NCBI GenBank assembly: GCA_049680625.1
Contig: JBAUID010000073.1
Coordinates: 1-5,415, forward strand
Direction: 5' to 3'
Origin: JAUIAI01 sp049680625
GTDB lineage: Bacteria; Pseudomonadota; Gammaproteobacteria; Burkholderiales; Burkholderiaceae_E
Length of the DNA stretch: 5,415 nt
Each line of letters opens with the position of its first letter. Position 1 is the first letter of the stretch. The position numbers were made by a program, and so were the translations under genes. The notes under the pieces were generated by a model. That model did no database searches and was not told where the DNA came from. It saw only the letters and a list, made by a program, of their open reading frames with translations. Positions 1 through 4,911 of the stretch are shown one piece after another.

Positions 1-378
1 GCGACCGGTGGGCTCAACCTAGTTTTCAAAATTCAATACCTATTGTGCCTTCTCATGGAACGCTGGGTCCGTAACTTGATTTACTCAGACCGGCGAATTG
101 GCAATTGCCTCACTTCGTTTGTTAGAAAAATCGAGGGCCGCTATTGGCCGATTGCACCATTACCCGAGGCGTGTATTTCGCCCCTTTGATGGGCAGGTAA
201 CCATTTAAAAGCCGACTTTCATTGTGCGGCGCAACGAATACGTGCTAAGTGCCCAAAGCCGACAGTCAGTCTCGGTGTCAGTGGCGCTGACGTTACCGAC
301 AGTTCCACCTGTATTTGTGTAGGCAGTTGACAGATGAATATTGAATCACACACCTAGCTTAGGTCATCACGCCACCAT
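1..378. other. Non-coding stretch left of the Rhs cassette array
   Basis: I see no convincing gene here. The stretch holds a perfect 10-bp palindrome GGCAATTGCC (100-109), a TGGCCGAT motif (about 141-148) shared with the other intergenic regions, and two direct copies of AAAGCCGAC (208-216 and 255-263). It also has a bulged hairpin (272-299) and the inverted repeat ACCTA-gct-TAGGT (352-364). A 44-codon ATG frame at 55-189 runs through the repeat-like part and is probably spurious. Because the cassettes are on the minus strand, this is the region downstream of the array, where the deleted end of the last cassette would have been. Confidence 0.6.
272..299. repeat. Bulged inverted repeat (hairpin)
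   Basis: The arms TCGGT-GTCAG (272-281) and CTGAC-gtt-ACCGA (287-299) pair over 10 bp around a 5-nt loop, with a 3-nt bulge on the right arm. It lies just beyond the last Rhs remnant on the minus strand. No T-run follows on either strand, so a classical intrinsic terminator is not supported. It may be part of an intergenic repeat. Confidence 0.45.
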
Positions 379-687
379 TTATCTGATTTCATTTCCTGCG
401 GCAGCACCAGCCGCAGCAAGTCCAGCGTACCCAACACATTCACCGAAAGAATATGCAGTACTGCACTCGTCGATACCACCGTCCACGCCAACCAGGTCGC
501 GAAGTTCATCACCAAAACCAAGCAACAATGTATCCCCAAATCCTGCAGCACCATCAACCACCCACTGCGGCAACGGATCGCCAAGCGACTAAAGTCCCAA
601 CGGATCGTAGTAGGACAGCGGGTTTGCACCTGCATACGCGTAGGTGTTTACGCCACCGTCGAGCCCGATGGGATCGGATTGGACGTA
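379..687 (-). pseudogene. Rhs C-terminal tip remnant (cassette C), nonsense codon and missing toxin domain
   Basis: Read on the minus strand from 687, the frame gives YVQSDPIGLDGG, NTYAYAGANP and SYYDPLGL. This is the end-of-core signature that precedes the variable toxin tip in Rhs proteins. The next codon is TAG (591-589). The same frame then continues for 69 codons as SLGDPLPQWVVDGAAGFGDT and onward to GLAAAGAAAGNEIR, stopping at TAA (381-379). That stretch matches the hydrophobic, glycine/alanine-rich pretoxin segment I know from many Rhs tips (GDPLPQ.VVD..AGFGDTL). No recognisable toxin domain follows. The TAG could be a TGG (Trp) codon with one changed base. There is no start codon, and the frame joins directly to the end of the immunity gene at 696. 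I read it as a dead, truncated orphan cassette. The toxin activity it once carried cannot be told. Confidence 0.8.
592..687 (-). repeat. Rhs core-tip repeat, copy C
   Basis: This 32-codon end-of-core segment (YVQSDPIGL...DPLGL) aligns without gaps to the copies at 1584-1679 and 2326-2421. The 21 bp at 661-681 coding for QSDPIGL are identical to those at 1653-1673. Confidence 0.85.
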
Positions 688-695
688 GCTCCAAT

Positions 696-1121
696 TCAGA
701 AATGAATGAAGAAGAAATCAGTTTTTTCTCCGTCATCAATCATGTCCACTCGAATGGATAGCAACGCACTTACCGCGCTGTCGAGCTTCTGGGCATCCCA
801 GCCAGTTTTCTCAAGAAGCTCTGCATGCCCGACAGTAATCTTGTCAGTCGCCATCAAATCGTTATCGGCTAGGAAGTCGGCAAGTTCCATCGCTAGATCA
901 AAATGATCTATGTTTTGGACCCGCCATTCGATCTCCTGGACTTCCTCCTCCTCCGCATAGTCATCGCGGCCGTCATCCGGCCAGCCAATCTTTGCTCGGA
1001 TGGTTTTTTCTGAAGCACTGAAGACCGTAAACCGATTGATTTCAAAGAGCCACATAAATCGAAAGAGTTGTCCGACGGCATGGGAGCCACCAGACCGAAG
1101 AAGAGCATTGTCCTTTTTCAC
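696..1121 (-). CDS. Candidate immunity protein of Rhs cassette B (acidic, 141 aa)
   Basis: I do not recognise the family. The proposed start is GTG at 1121-1119 (MKKDNALLRSGGSHAVG...), giving 141 residues. An upstream TTG at 1142 would add seven. The GTG is chosen because it overlaps, as GTGA, the stop of the adjacent toxin once that toxin's 13-bp duplication is removed, which is the usual translational coupling of toxin and immunity genes. A GGGA lies a few bases upstream. The protein is soluble, with no signal peptide or membrane helix. It has an acidic middle (DDGRDDYAEEEEVQEIEW), helical segments (HFDLAMELADFLADNDL, HAELLEKTGWDAQKLDSAV) and an FFFIHF end. Acidic soluble immunity proteins often neutralise basic cytoplasmic nuclease-like toxins, and the toxin tip here is basic, so that pairing is inferred. 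The frame is intact although its toxin is broken. Confidence 0.7.
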   Translation of the reverse strand: MKKDNALLRSGGSHAVGQLFRFMWLFEINRFTVFSASEKTIRAKIGWPDDGRDDYAEEEEVQEIEWRVQNIDHFDLAMELADFLADNDLMATDKITVGHAELLEKTGWDAQKLDSAVSALLSIRVDMIDDGEKTDFFFIHF

Positions 1122-1676
1122 CTGATTCCCGGTTCGGTCCAAATGTGCCTGCTATCTATACTCTTCCCAAGACCCTCAGTTTGGACATGCGGCAATCCCG
1201 CTGAGGACCCTTTCACTCCAGATGCGCCATCGTTCCTGACTTTGCCACCTGACTTTGCCACCTGCCTTTTCTACAATCCGTCGTAGTTGGTCAACTTTTT
1301 TCTGTGACAAACCTTGAAGTTGCTTATCGTTCTTCGAAAGATTGTTAATTAGACGTTTTACTCTTTTCCGGGAGGAATTCGTTATCGCCTTATTCGCGGT
1401 ATTGTAGCCGCCGCCGGGCCCCGCCATTCCTGCTATCGCCAGTCCTACCGCTGAAAGCTTTTCGCCATACGATGCACATTTATCTAATACTGTTCGACCC
1501 GCATCATAGATATCGTAAGCTGATAGTGCTAATTCAGCGGCCGCCCATAAACCTGCTCCTGCCCAAATAACTAAGGGTACAAATTTCCCAGTTGGATCGA
1601 CATTGGTGACCGGATTACTGTGACCGTATGCGTAGGTATTAACCCCACCTTGGAGCCCGATGGGATCGGATTGCAC
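1118..1676 (-). pseudogene. Rhs C-terminal toxin tip (cassette B), frameshifted by a 13-bp duplication
   Basis: From a GTG at 1676 the frame reads VQSDPIGLQGGVNTYAY...VDPTGKF, the Rhs core end. A hydrophobic pretoxin segment follows (about residues 32-90, VPLVIWAGAGLWAAAELAL to AGMAGPGGGYN). Last comes a basic helical part (SSRKRVKRLINNLSKNDKQ, LSQKKVDQLRRIVEKAGGKV). As it stands the frame ends at a TGA at 1176 (166 aa) with an unnatural Trp/Arg-rich tail. At residue about 140 lies an exact tandem 13-bp duplication. Deleting one copy gives KVRNDGASGVKGSSAGLP, HVQTEGLGKSIDSRHIWTEP and GIR, then a stop at 1120-1118. This makes 181 codons, and the stop overlaps the immunity start by GTGA. The restored tail looks like a genuine toxin C-terminus with conserved-looking HVQ and RHIW motifs, possibly an RNase-type domain, though the exact family is unproven. 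The gene is an orphan: there is no Rhs core upstream and a TGA precedes the tip. Confidence 0.8.
1235..1264. repeat. 13-bp tandem duplication inside toxin B
   Basis: The plus strand reads TGACTTTGCCACC twice in a row (1237-1249 and 1250-1262). The 13-bp periodicity holds over 1235-1264, about 2.3 units. Thirteen is not a multiple of three, so the duplication shifts the toxin frame. Removing one unit restores an open frame to 1118. Confidence 0.95.
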
Positions 1677-1679
1677 AGA
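1584..1679 (-). repeat. Rhs core-tip repeat, copy B
   Basis: This 32-codon segment reads SVQSDPIGL...VDPTGK. The first codon is Ser where the other copies have Tyr, so the homology probably starts at the joint here. The bases at 1653-1673 are identical to copy C and differ from copy A (2395-2415) at one position. Confidence 0.85.
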
Positions 1680-1692
1680 GGTCCTTCCAGGC

Positions 1693-1710
1693 GCACGTCA
1701 TCGAACGTGC
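1693..1710. repeat. Short perfect hairpin between immunity A and toxin B
   Basis: GCACGT (1693-1698) and ACGTGC (1705-1710) form a perfect 6-bp stem around a 6-nt loop. It sits in the roughly 50-bp gap between the two-helix membrane protein and the next Rhs tip. No T-run follows on the minus strand, so it is not a convincing terminator. It marks the cassette joint. Confidence 0.4.
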
Positions 1711-1726
1711 AAACTCATGTTCGAAT

Positions 1727-1969
1727 CTAACTGTTCCATCTTAACCAAGCAAACCCTGCAATAGCGACTGCTGTCGAAATCAGCGCGGCAATGACCCAGA
1801 AACTTGCTTGGTCCAACAGGGCACGCCTGGCTTCGGTCGGCGCTCCGGAAAGCATACCGGCAGCGATTGCTATGTAAACGAAGATAATCGCGGTGCCAAG
1901 ACCCAACAGGAGGACTATCCAACTTAGCATCTTCCTTTTCCTTTGGTTCGATCGCACGACACTGCTCAT
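1727..1969 (-). CDS. Candidate immunity protein of cassette A, small two-helix membrane protein
   Basis: The 80-residue protein starts with the ATG at 1969, which overlaps the stop of the toxin tip as ATGA. This is the tight coupling typical of toxin/immunity pairs. It has a basic N-terminus (RSNQRKRK), a first membrane helix at about residues 15-37 (LSWIVLLLGLGTAIIFVYIA), a polar linker (SGAPTEARRALLDQAS) and a second helix at about 57-76 (FWVIAALISTAVAIAGFAWL). An alternative start is the ATG at 1930 (67 aa), which has a purine-rich ribosome-binding stretch just upstream (1931-1944). I do not recognise the family. Its position directly after an Rhs tip implies immunity, and its membrane location would suit a toxin acting at the membrane or periplasm. 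That functional reading is inference. Confidence 0.65.
   Translation of the reverse strand: MSSVVRSNQRKRKMLSWIVLLLGLGTAIIFVYIAIAAGMLSGAPTEARRALLDQASFWVIAALISTAVAIAGFAWLRWNS
1931..1944 (-). promoter_or_regulatory. Purine-rich ribosome-binding stretch for an internal start of the membrane immunity gene
   Basis: On the minus strand AAAGGAAAAGGAAG directly precedes the ATG at 1930-1928. The AAAGGA part ends 8 nt before that ATG, which is good Shine-Dalgarno spacing. It competes with the coupled start at 1969 and decides between an 80-residue and a 67-residue product. The shorter form would allow immunity to be translated without the toxin. Confidence 0.4.
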
Positions 1970-2436
1970 CGCTTCACTCTGCAGCTGTTGAGAACATCAT
2001 TGACGAATGTTTGGCAATCGTTTATCCCTGGCCAGAACCTGCCGATTGGTTGACCTGGTGCAATTCTTTCGTCTACACAAGCCTCATCAACGGCGAAGGG
2101 CAGCGGAATTTCTCGTGAACCTGATTGATTAGACTCCCCGGAATGATCGAAGGTCTGTACTTCAACGCCGGGCAAGTCTTTGTTCTCACCTTGCCCGGGA
2201 ACAACCTGTGCCGCCATGCCAGATTCATAGGAGTCCGTCCGTAGCCACTGATGTTCAATTCCTAGATTATTCAGAACCGAGGCTGGCCCGTCAAACTGCG
2301 TTGGTCGGCCCCACATCGTAACTTCTAGCCCAAGTGGGTCGATATAGGTGACGGGACTGCCATTGACGTAGGCATAGGTGTTTATGCCCCCACTGAGCCC
2401 AATGGGATCGGATTGCACATACCGCCCAGGTCCCAA
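1966..2436 (-). CDS. Orphan Rhs C-terminal toxin tip (cassette A), possible permuted NlpC/P60-like cysteine hydrolase
   Basis: The frame opens at a TTG (2436) and reads GPGRYVQSDPIGLSGGINTY...YIDPLGL, the end of an Rhs core. A variable tip of about 119 residues follows. The tip has a His-containing motif GIEHQWLRTDSYESGMA (about 59-75), FDHSGES (96-102), VDEACVDERI (116-125) and GRFWPGINDCQTFVNDVLNSC (132-152, key residues W135, C141, F144). The order His first, then an N.C..F helix start, resembles circularly permuted NlpC/P60 or papain-like hydrolases. I recall similar HQW...GM...NQC.TF tips in other Rhs proteins. Catalytic assignment (H62, H98, C141) is inference. Unlike cassette B the frame is open to its end and overlaps the membrane immunity gene by ATGA. 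No proper start or Rhs core precedes it, so it is probably silent unless recombined onto a full Rhs gene. Confidence 0.75.
   Translation of the reverse strand: MGPGRYVQSDPIGLSGGINTYAYVNGSPVTYIDPLGLEVTMWGRPTQFDGPASVLNNLGIEHQWLRTDSYESGMAAQVVPGQGENKDLPGVEVQTFDHSGESNQSGSREIPLPFAVDEACVDERIAPGQPIGRFWPGINDCQTFVNDVLNSCRVKR
2326..2421 (-). repeat. Rhs core-tip repeat, copy A
   Basis: This 32-codon segment reads YVQSDPIGL...IDPLGL, preceded by GPGR in the same frame. It aligns without gaps to copies B and C. The QSDPIGL codons differ from theirs by one silent change (ATT for ATC). Confidence 0.85.
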
Positions 2437-2667
2437 TCGTAGTCATATTTTGGGCAAATGATGGAAAGTTTCAGCGAAATTCTGACGTGGCTCGTCATTC
2501 TCAACTATCTCTCTCATTACAAGCCGCAGCCGGCTGGTTTTGGCCGATGCGAGCCGGTCAGCGACATCAAAACACTAACATTAGAGTGACCGGTCGCGAG
2601 AAAGCTGGCGTCCGCCAGGCGCTTCTAAGCATACGATTAGCGACGAAGTCGCCATCGACATCCGCAT
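2437..2667. other. Non-coding stretch between the transporter and the Rhs array
   Basis: No gene is supported. Just above the tip of cassette A, the minus strand at about 2450-2430 encodes KYDYDWDLG in a frame one base off from RYVQSDPIGL. It may be a short out-of-frame remnant of the Rhs core (usually RDYDP.LGRY). Further right is one copy of a dispersed repeat (2536-2563). A plus-strand ATG frame of about 43 codons from 2458 runs into that repeat and is probably spurious. Confidence 0.5.
2536..2563. repeat. Dispersed intergenic repeat, copy 1 (GGTTTTGGCCGATG-N6-GGTCAGCG)
   Basis: The 14-bp GGTTTTGGCCGATG (2536-2549), a 6-bp variable spacer and GGTCAGCG (2556-2563) match the element at 3727-3754 exactly outside the spacer. 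The two elements flank the transporter gene. TGGCCGAT also occurs near 141 and 4804 in non-coding DNA. Confidence 0.6.
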
Positions 2668-3567
2668 TCAGTTCGGTTTTCTGGTTGCGAATACCATCGC
2701 AATCCCGGCCGCAGCGATCACAACCATGCCGAGTACTGATAACTGGTCGGGAACCGAACCAAACACCGCCCACCCAAGGCCAATCGCAACAATCAGACTC
2801 GAATACCCGAAAGGCGCGACCACATGAGTCGTGCCGTATCGGTAGGACAATGTTTGAAGCAATGTGGCGGCCGACGCCAGGACACCGATGGCCAGAAACA
2901 TCGCGATGTCAGTCGTGCTTTTTGGCGTAACCCAGTACACGGGGAGCACCAGCGAGAACGCGAGAAACGCAATGAACGGCCCGAAGAAGGCGGTTACCTG
3001 AGACTTATCGTACTCGGCGACCGCGCGCGTTAGCGTCAGGAATGCGGCCAGTCCGAACGCGCCGACCAGTGGGTAAACAGCATTGAATGTGAAAAGATCG
3101 GTTCCCGGCTTCGCGATGAGAAGCACACCAAAGAAGCTGACAAGTGCGAGAGCCCAAGAAACGAGGGAGCCTCGTTCCTTTAGATAGATCTGAGAGAAGA
3201 TGTTCGCGATGACCGGCGCGATAAAAACGATCGCTAGGCATTCGGCCAAGGGGAGCACCTGAAAACCAATAAAGACCATGGTGGTCCCCAGTACCGCAGC
3301 CAGACCCCGAGCGATCTGCAGCCGCCAGGCGACCGGCCTGAGAATTGCCATGCCAACAGACGACGCGCCGGTCACGCCAAGGAAGATGCTAATGAGGCCC
3401 ATACGAACCCAGGCAACCATGGCAATCGCGTAATCCTGGACCAGCCATTTCACGAGCGTATCCACCAATGGCAGCAGTAGTGCGACGCCGATCGCGTATG
3501 CCGCCGCTTTGGCGGTACTTTGACTTGTCGCATCACTAGCAGATTTGGCCGTCAGGGGCATGGGCAT
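2668..3567 (-). CDS. EamA/DMT-family membrane transporter
   Basis: This is an inner-membrane protein of the drug/metabolite transporter superfamily, whose members export metabolites, amino acids or drugs. The substrate here cannot be told. I start it at the ATG at 3567 (MPMPLTAKSASDATSQS..., 299 aa), the normal EamA length. A GAGGA lies about 11 nt upstream. In-frame ATGs at 3591 and 3636 would add 8 or 23 residues of basic, non-helical sequence. About ten hydrophobic helices form two EamA repeats. The first ends in the typical stretch LPLAECLAIVFIAPVIANIF...YLKERGSLVSW...GVLLIAKPG (about residues 105-155). The second ends in VVAPFGYSSLIVAIGLGWAV...GMVVIAAAGIAMVF (about 249-293). It is divergent from the NmrA-like gene and is preceded by a G7 tract. 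The frame is intact. Confidence 0.88.
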   Translation of the reverse strand: MPMPLTAKSASDATSQSTAKAAAYAIGVALLLPLVDTLVKWLVQDYAIAMVAWVRMGLISIFLGVTGASSVGMAILRPVAWRLQIARGLAAVLGTTMVFIGFQVLPLAECLAIVFIAPVIANIFSQIYLKERGSLVSWALALVSFFGVLLIAKPGTDLFTFNAVYPLVGAFGLAAFLTLTRAVAEYDKSQVTAFFGPFIAFLAFSLVLPVYWVTPKSTTDIAMFLAIGVLASAATLLQTLSYRYGTTHVVAPFGYSSLIVAIGLGWAVFGSVPDQLSVLGMVVIAAAGIAMVFATRKPN

Positions 3568-3726
3568 CTCAGTGAAGGTCCTCATCGACATTCGAACGCA
3601 GCGTCCGCGGAGGGCGTGAACAGCCAAAACTATCATGCGTTACGAAGAAGATCGAACAATATTTATCTGCTCAAATTGGGGGGGCAATTCGGATGAGCTT
3701 GCTTGGTCGGGTCTGATGGTGAGTCC

Positions 3727-3754
3727 GGTTTTGGCCGATGGTTGCTGGTCAGCG
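3727..3754. repeat. Dispersed intergenic repeat, copy 2 (GGTTTTGGCCGATG-N6-GGTCAGCG)
   Basis: It matches the element at 2536-2563 over 22 of 28 positions, the only differences being in the 6-bp spacer. It lies on the opposite side of the transporter gene in the same orientation, followed by CAATTGCCGCCAATTCGAACGTCTGC.. which differs from copy 1. Confidence 0.6.
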
Positions 3755-3804
3755 CAACCAATTGCCGCCAATTCGAACGTCTGCTCCCGTAATTTCTACC
3801 TTTC

Positions 3805-3832
3805 ATAGTTCACCGCAACGAATTCAAACTAT
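3805..3832. promoter_or_regulatory. Spaced inverted repeat, possible operator upstream of the NmrA-like gene
   Basis: ATAGTT (3805-3810) and AACTAT (3827-3832) are perfect inverted 6-bp arms separated by 16 bp, so the centres are about two helical turns apart. This geometry fits a dimeric regulator. The site lies about 77 bp before the ATG at 3909. No regulator gene is adjacent on this side, so the binding protein is unknown. Confidence 0.3.
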
Positions 3833-3891
3833 CGGAGTAAATTGGTCTAAAGTGCCTTAGTTGCCACCTTAAATTGAAAATGAAGTGGCCG

Positions 3892-3898
3892 GTGAGGA
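3892..3898 (+). promoter_or_regulatory. Ribosome-binding site favouring the ATG at 3909
   Basis: GTGAGGA, containing GAGGA (3894-3898), lies 10 nt before the ATG at 3909. This supports that start over the GTG at 3885, which has no comparable purine-rich stretch. Confidence 0.5.
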
Positions 3899-3908
3899 CT
3901 GGTTATCG

Positions 3909-4754
3909 ATGTTGTTAATTACAGGAACGACTGGGCGGGTTGGATCTGCCGCAATTCAGTTATTACAGCAGTCTCGGCGTCTCGGGACTACTGTGGCCTT
4001 AGCTCGAAGTAAGGCTCGCGCCGTAGAAACATTGGGGGACGCAGTCGAGGTGCGGGTCGCGAACTATGATGACCGTGCCAGCCTTGATGAAGCGTTTATT
4101 GGCACGAAATCCTTGCTGTTTGTACCAAGCGACGGCGCCGCTCAGGATGTGCGTAGGCACCATAGAAATGTAATCGAGGCGGCCGCAGCAGCGGACGTGA
4201 AGCACATTGTCTGCCTAAGCATAGTTGACATCGAAGCTTCTTCATCGTTTTACTTCACTCCAGTCTACCGCGATACCGAGCAATTTCTCCGGTCGTGCGG
4301 TTGCGACTGGACAATCCTTCGGTGCAATTTGTATTGGGATTTCGTCATTTCAAAATGGATTGAAGTGGCTCGGAATACAGGATTGATTGATATCCCCGCG
4401 GGATTGGGGACATTGGCCCCTATTACATGCGCTGATGTTGCAGCCGCTGCTGTGGCCTCTTTCGACCCGATTCACAGAAGTAAGGTCTACGAGTTGACCG
4501 CAGCCCGTTCAACATCGATGGCTGAGATCGCGCATGTAGCATCCGAGTTGATAGGTCTACCCATCGATTACCGGCCAGTTCCGGCGGCTGAATACAGTCG
4601 CCGCTGCCGAGCTACGATGGAGGACCCGTGGCCCACCGCCTTCGTTTCGATGATGGAGTCGATCAATGAGGGGCGACTAGGAAGTATCAGCCCGGATCTT
4701 CAAGAACTGCTTGGGCGTGAACCCGCTACCCTTGACACATTGCTTCGCGCCTAA
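3909..4754 (+). CDS. NmrA-like NAD(P)-binding protein (atypical SDR family)
   Basis: This is a cytoplasmic Rossmann-fold protein of the NmrA/atypical short-chain dehydrogenase group, which includes redox-sensing regulators and NAD(P)H:quinone reductases. I start it at ATG 3909 (281 aa), because the first beta strand and nucleotide-binding loop MLLITGTTGRVG (G6, G9, G12) then begin at once, as is usual, and a Shine-Dalgarno lies upstream. GTG 3885 would add eight residues. Further family features are the strand end FVPSDG, HIVCLSIVD, the TEQFLRSCGCDWTILR segment (about 123-138), ITCADVAAAAV (about 172-182) and the closing GREPATLDTLL. I see no classic SDR Tyr-x3-Lys pair at the usual place, as expected for NmrA-type proteins. 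It is convergent with the LysR-type gene and divergent from the transporter. The substrate is unknown. Confidence 0.85.
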   Translation: MLLITGTTGRVGSAAIQLLQQSRRLGTTVALARSKARAVETLGDAVEVRVANYDDRASLDEAFIGTKSLLFVPSDGAAQDVRRHHRNVIEAAAAADVKHIVCLSIVDIEASSSFYFTPVYRDTEQFLRSCGCDWTILRCNLYWDFVISKWIEVARNTGLIDIPAGLGTLAPITCADVAAAAVASFDPIHRSKVYELTAARSTSMAEIAHVASELIGLPIDYRPVPAAEYSRRCRATMEDPWPTAFVSMMESINEGRLGSISPDLQELLGREPATLDTLLRA

Positions 4755-4911
4755 GTACGCGCTGTTGCGTATTGACAGCATGCAGACCCAACGGATGACC
4801 GCTGCTGGCCGATCGCTACGGGCTTTCAGGGCAACTCCGCCTCAGTGGAATGGCTGCTCCCGGCGCGTATGTCGTTCAAATTAAGCACCTAAGGTACGAG
4901 GGCCGCAGCAT
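4755..4911. other. Convergent intergenic region with a TGGCCGAT repeat-like motif
   Basis: The 157-bp gap between the ends of the NmrA-like gene and the LysR-type gene has no clear intrinsic terminator. It contains GACCCAACGGATGACCGCTG followed by CTGGCCGATCGC (about 4785-4812). This resembles the TGGCCGAT elements elsewhere in the window but is diverged. Confidence 0.5.

Larger units (their letters stand above)
3568..3908. other. Shared divergent intergenic region between transporter and NmrA-like gene
   Basis: This 341-bp gap should hold the promoters of both divergent genes, but I cannot assign clear -35/-10 pairs. Visible structure includes AATTG-gggggg-CAATT around a run of seven G (3678-3684), the second copy of the dispersed repeat (3727-3754), and a perfect spaced inverted repeat (3805-3832). 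The part from 3568 to 3636 would be coding if the transporter starts at its farthest upstream ATG, and 3885-3908 if the reductase starts at its upstream GTG. Confidence 0.6.

Noticed and set aside
55..189. Plus-strand ATG frame of 44 codons (MERWVRNLIYSD...)
   Set aside because: It ends in the TGGCCGAT repeat-like DNA, has no clear Shine-Dalgarno and resembles nothing I know.
272..299. Hairpin as an intrinsic terminator of the cassette array
   Set aside because: No T-run follows it on either strand and the stem is bulged.
327..349. Perfect TTGACA as a -35 element
   Set aside because: No acceptable -10 hexamer lies 16-18 bp downstream and no gene follows on the plus strand.
354..635. Minus-strand alternative frame ending ...KWWRDDLS as the continuation of cassette C
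   Set aside because: It would need a frameshift, and its upstream part is the out-of-frame reading of the good pretoxin sequence.
341..761. Plus-strand open frames opposite cassette C
   Set aside because: They are proline/serine- or arginine-rich translations opposite the clear Rhs-tip frame and have no recognisable domain or good ribosome-binding site.
2487..2930. Plus-strand frame of 147 codons
   Set aside because: It runs over a repeat-like intergenic piece and the antisense of the transporter; composition is low-complexity Ser/Gln/Arg with no family resemblance.
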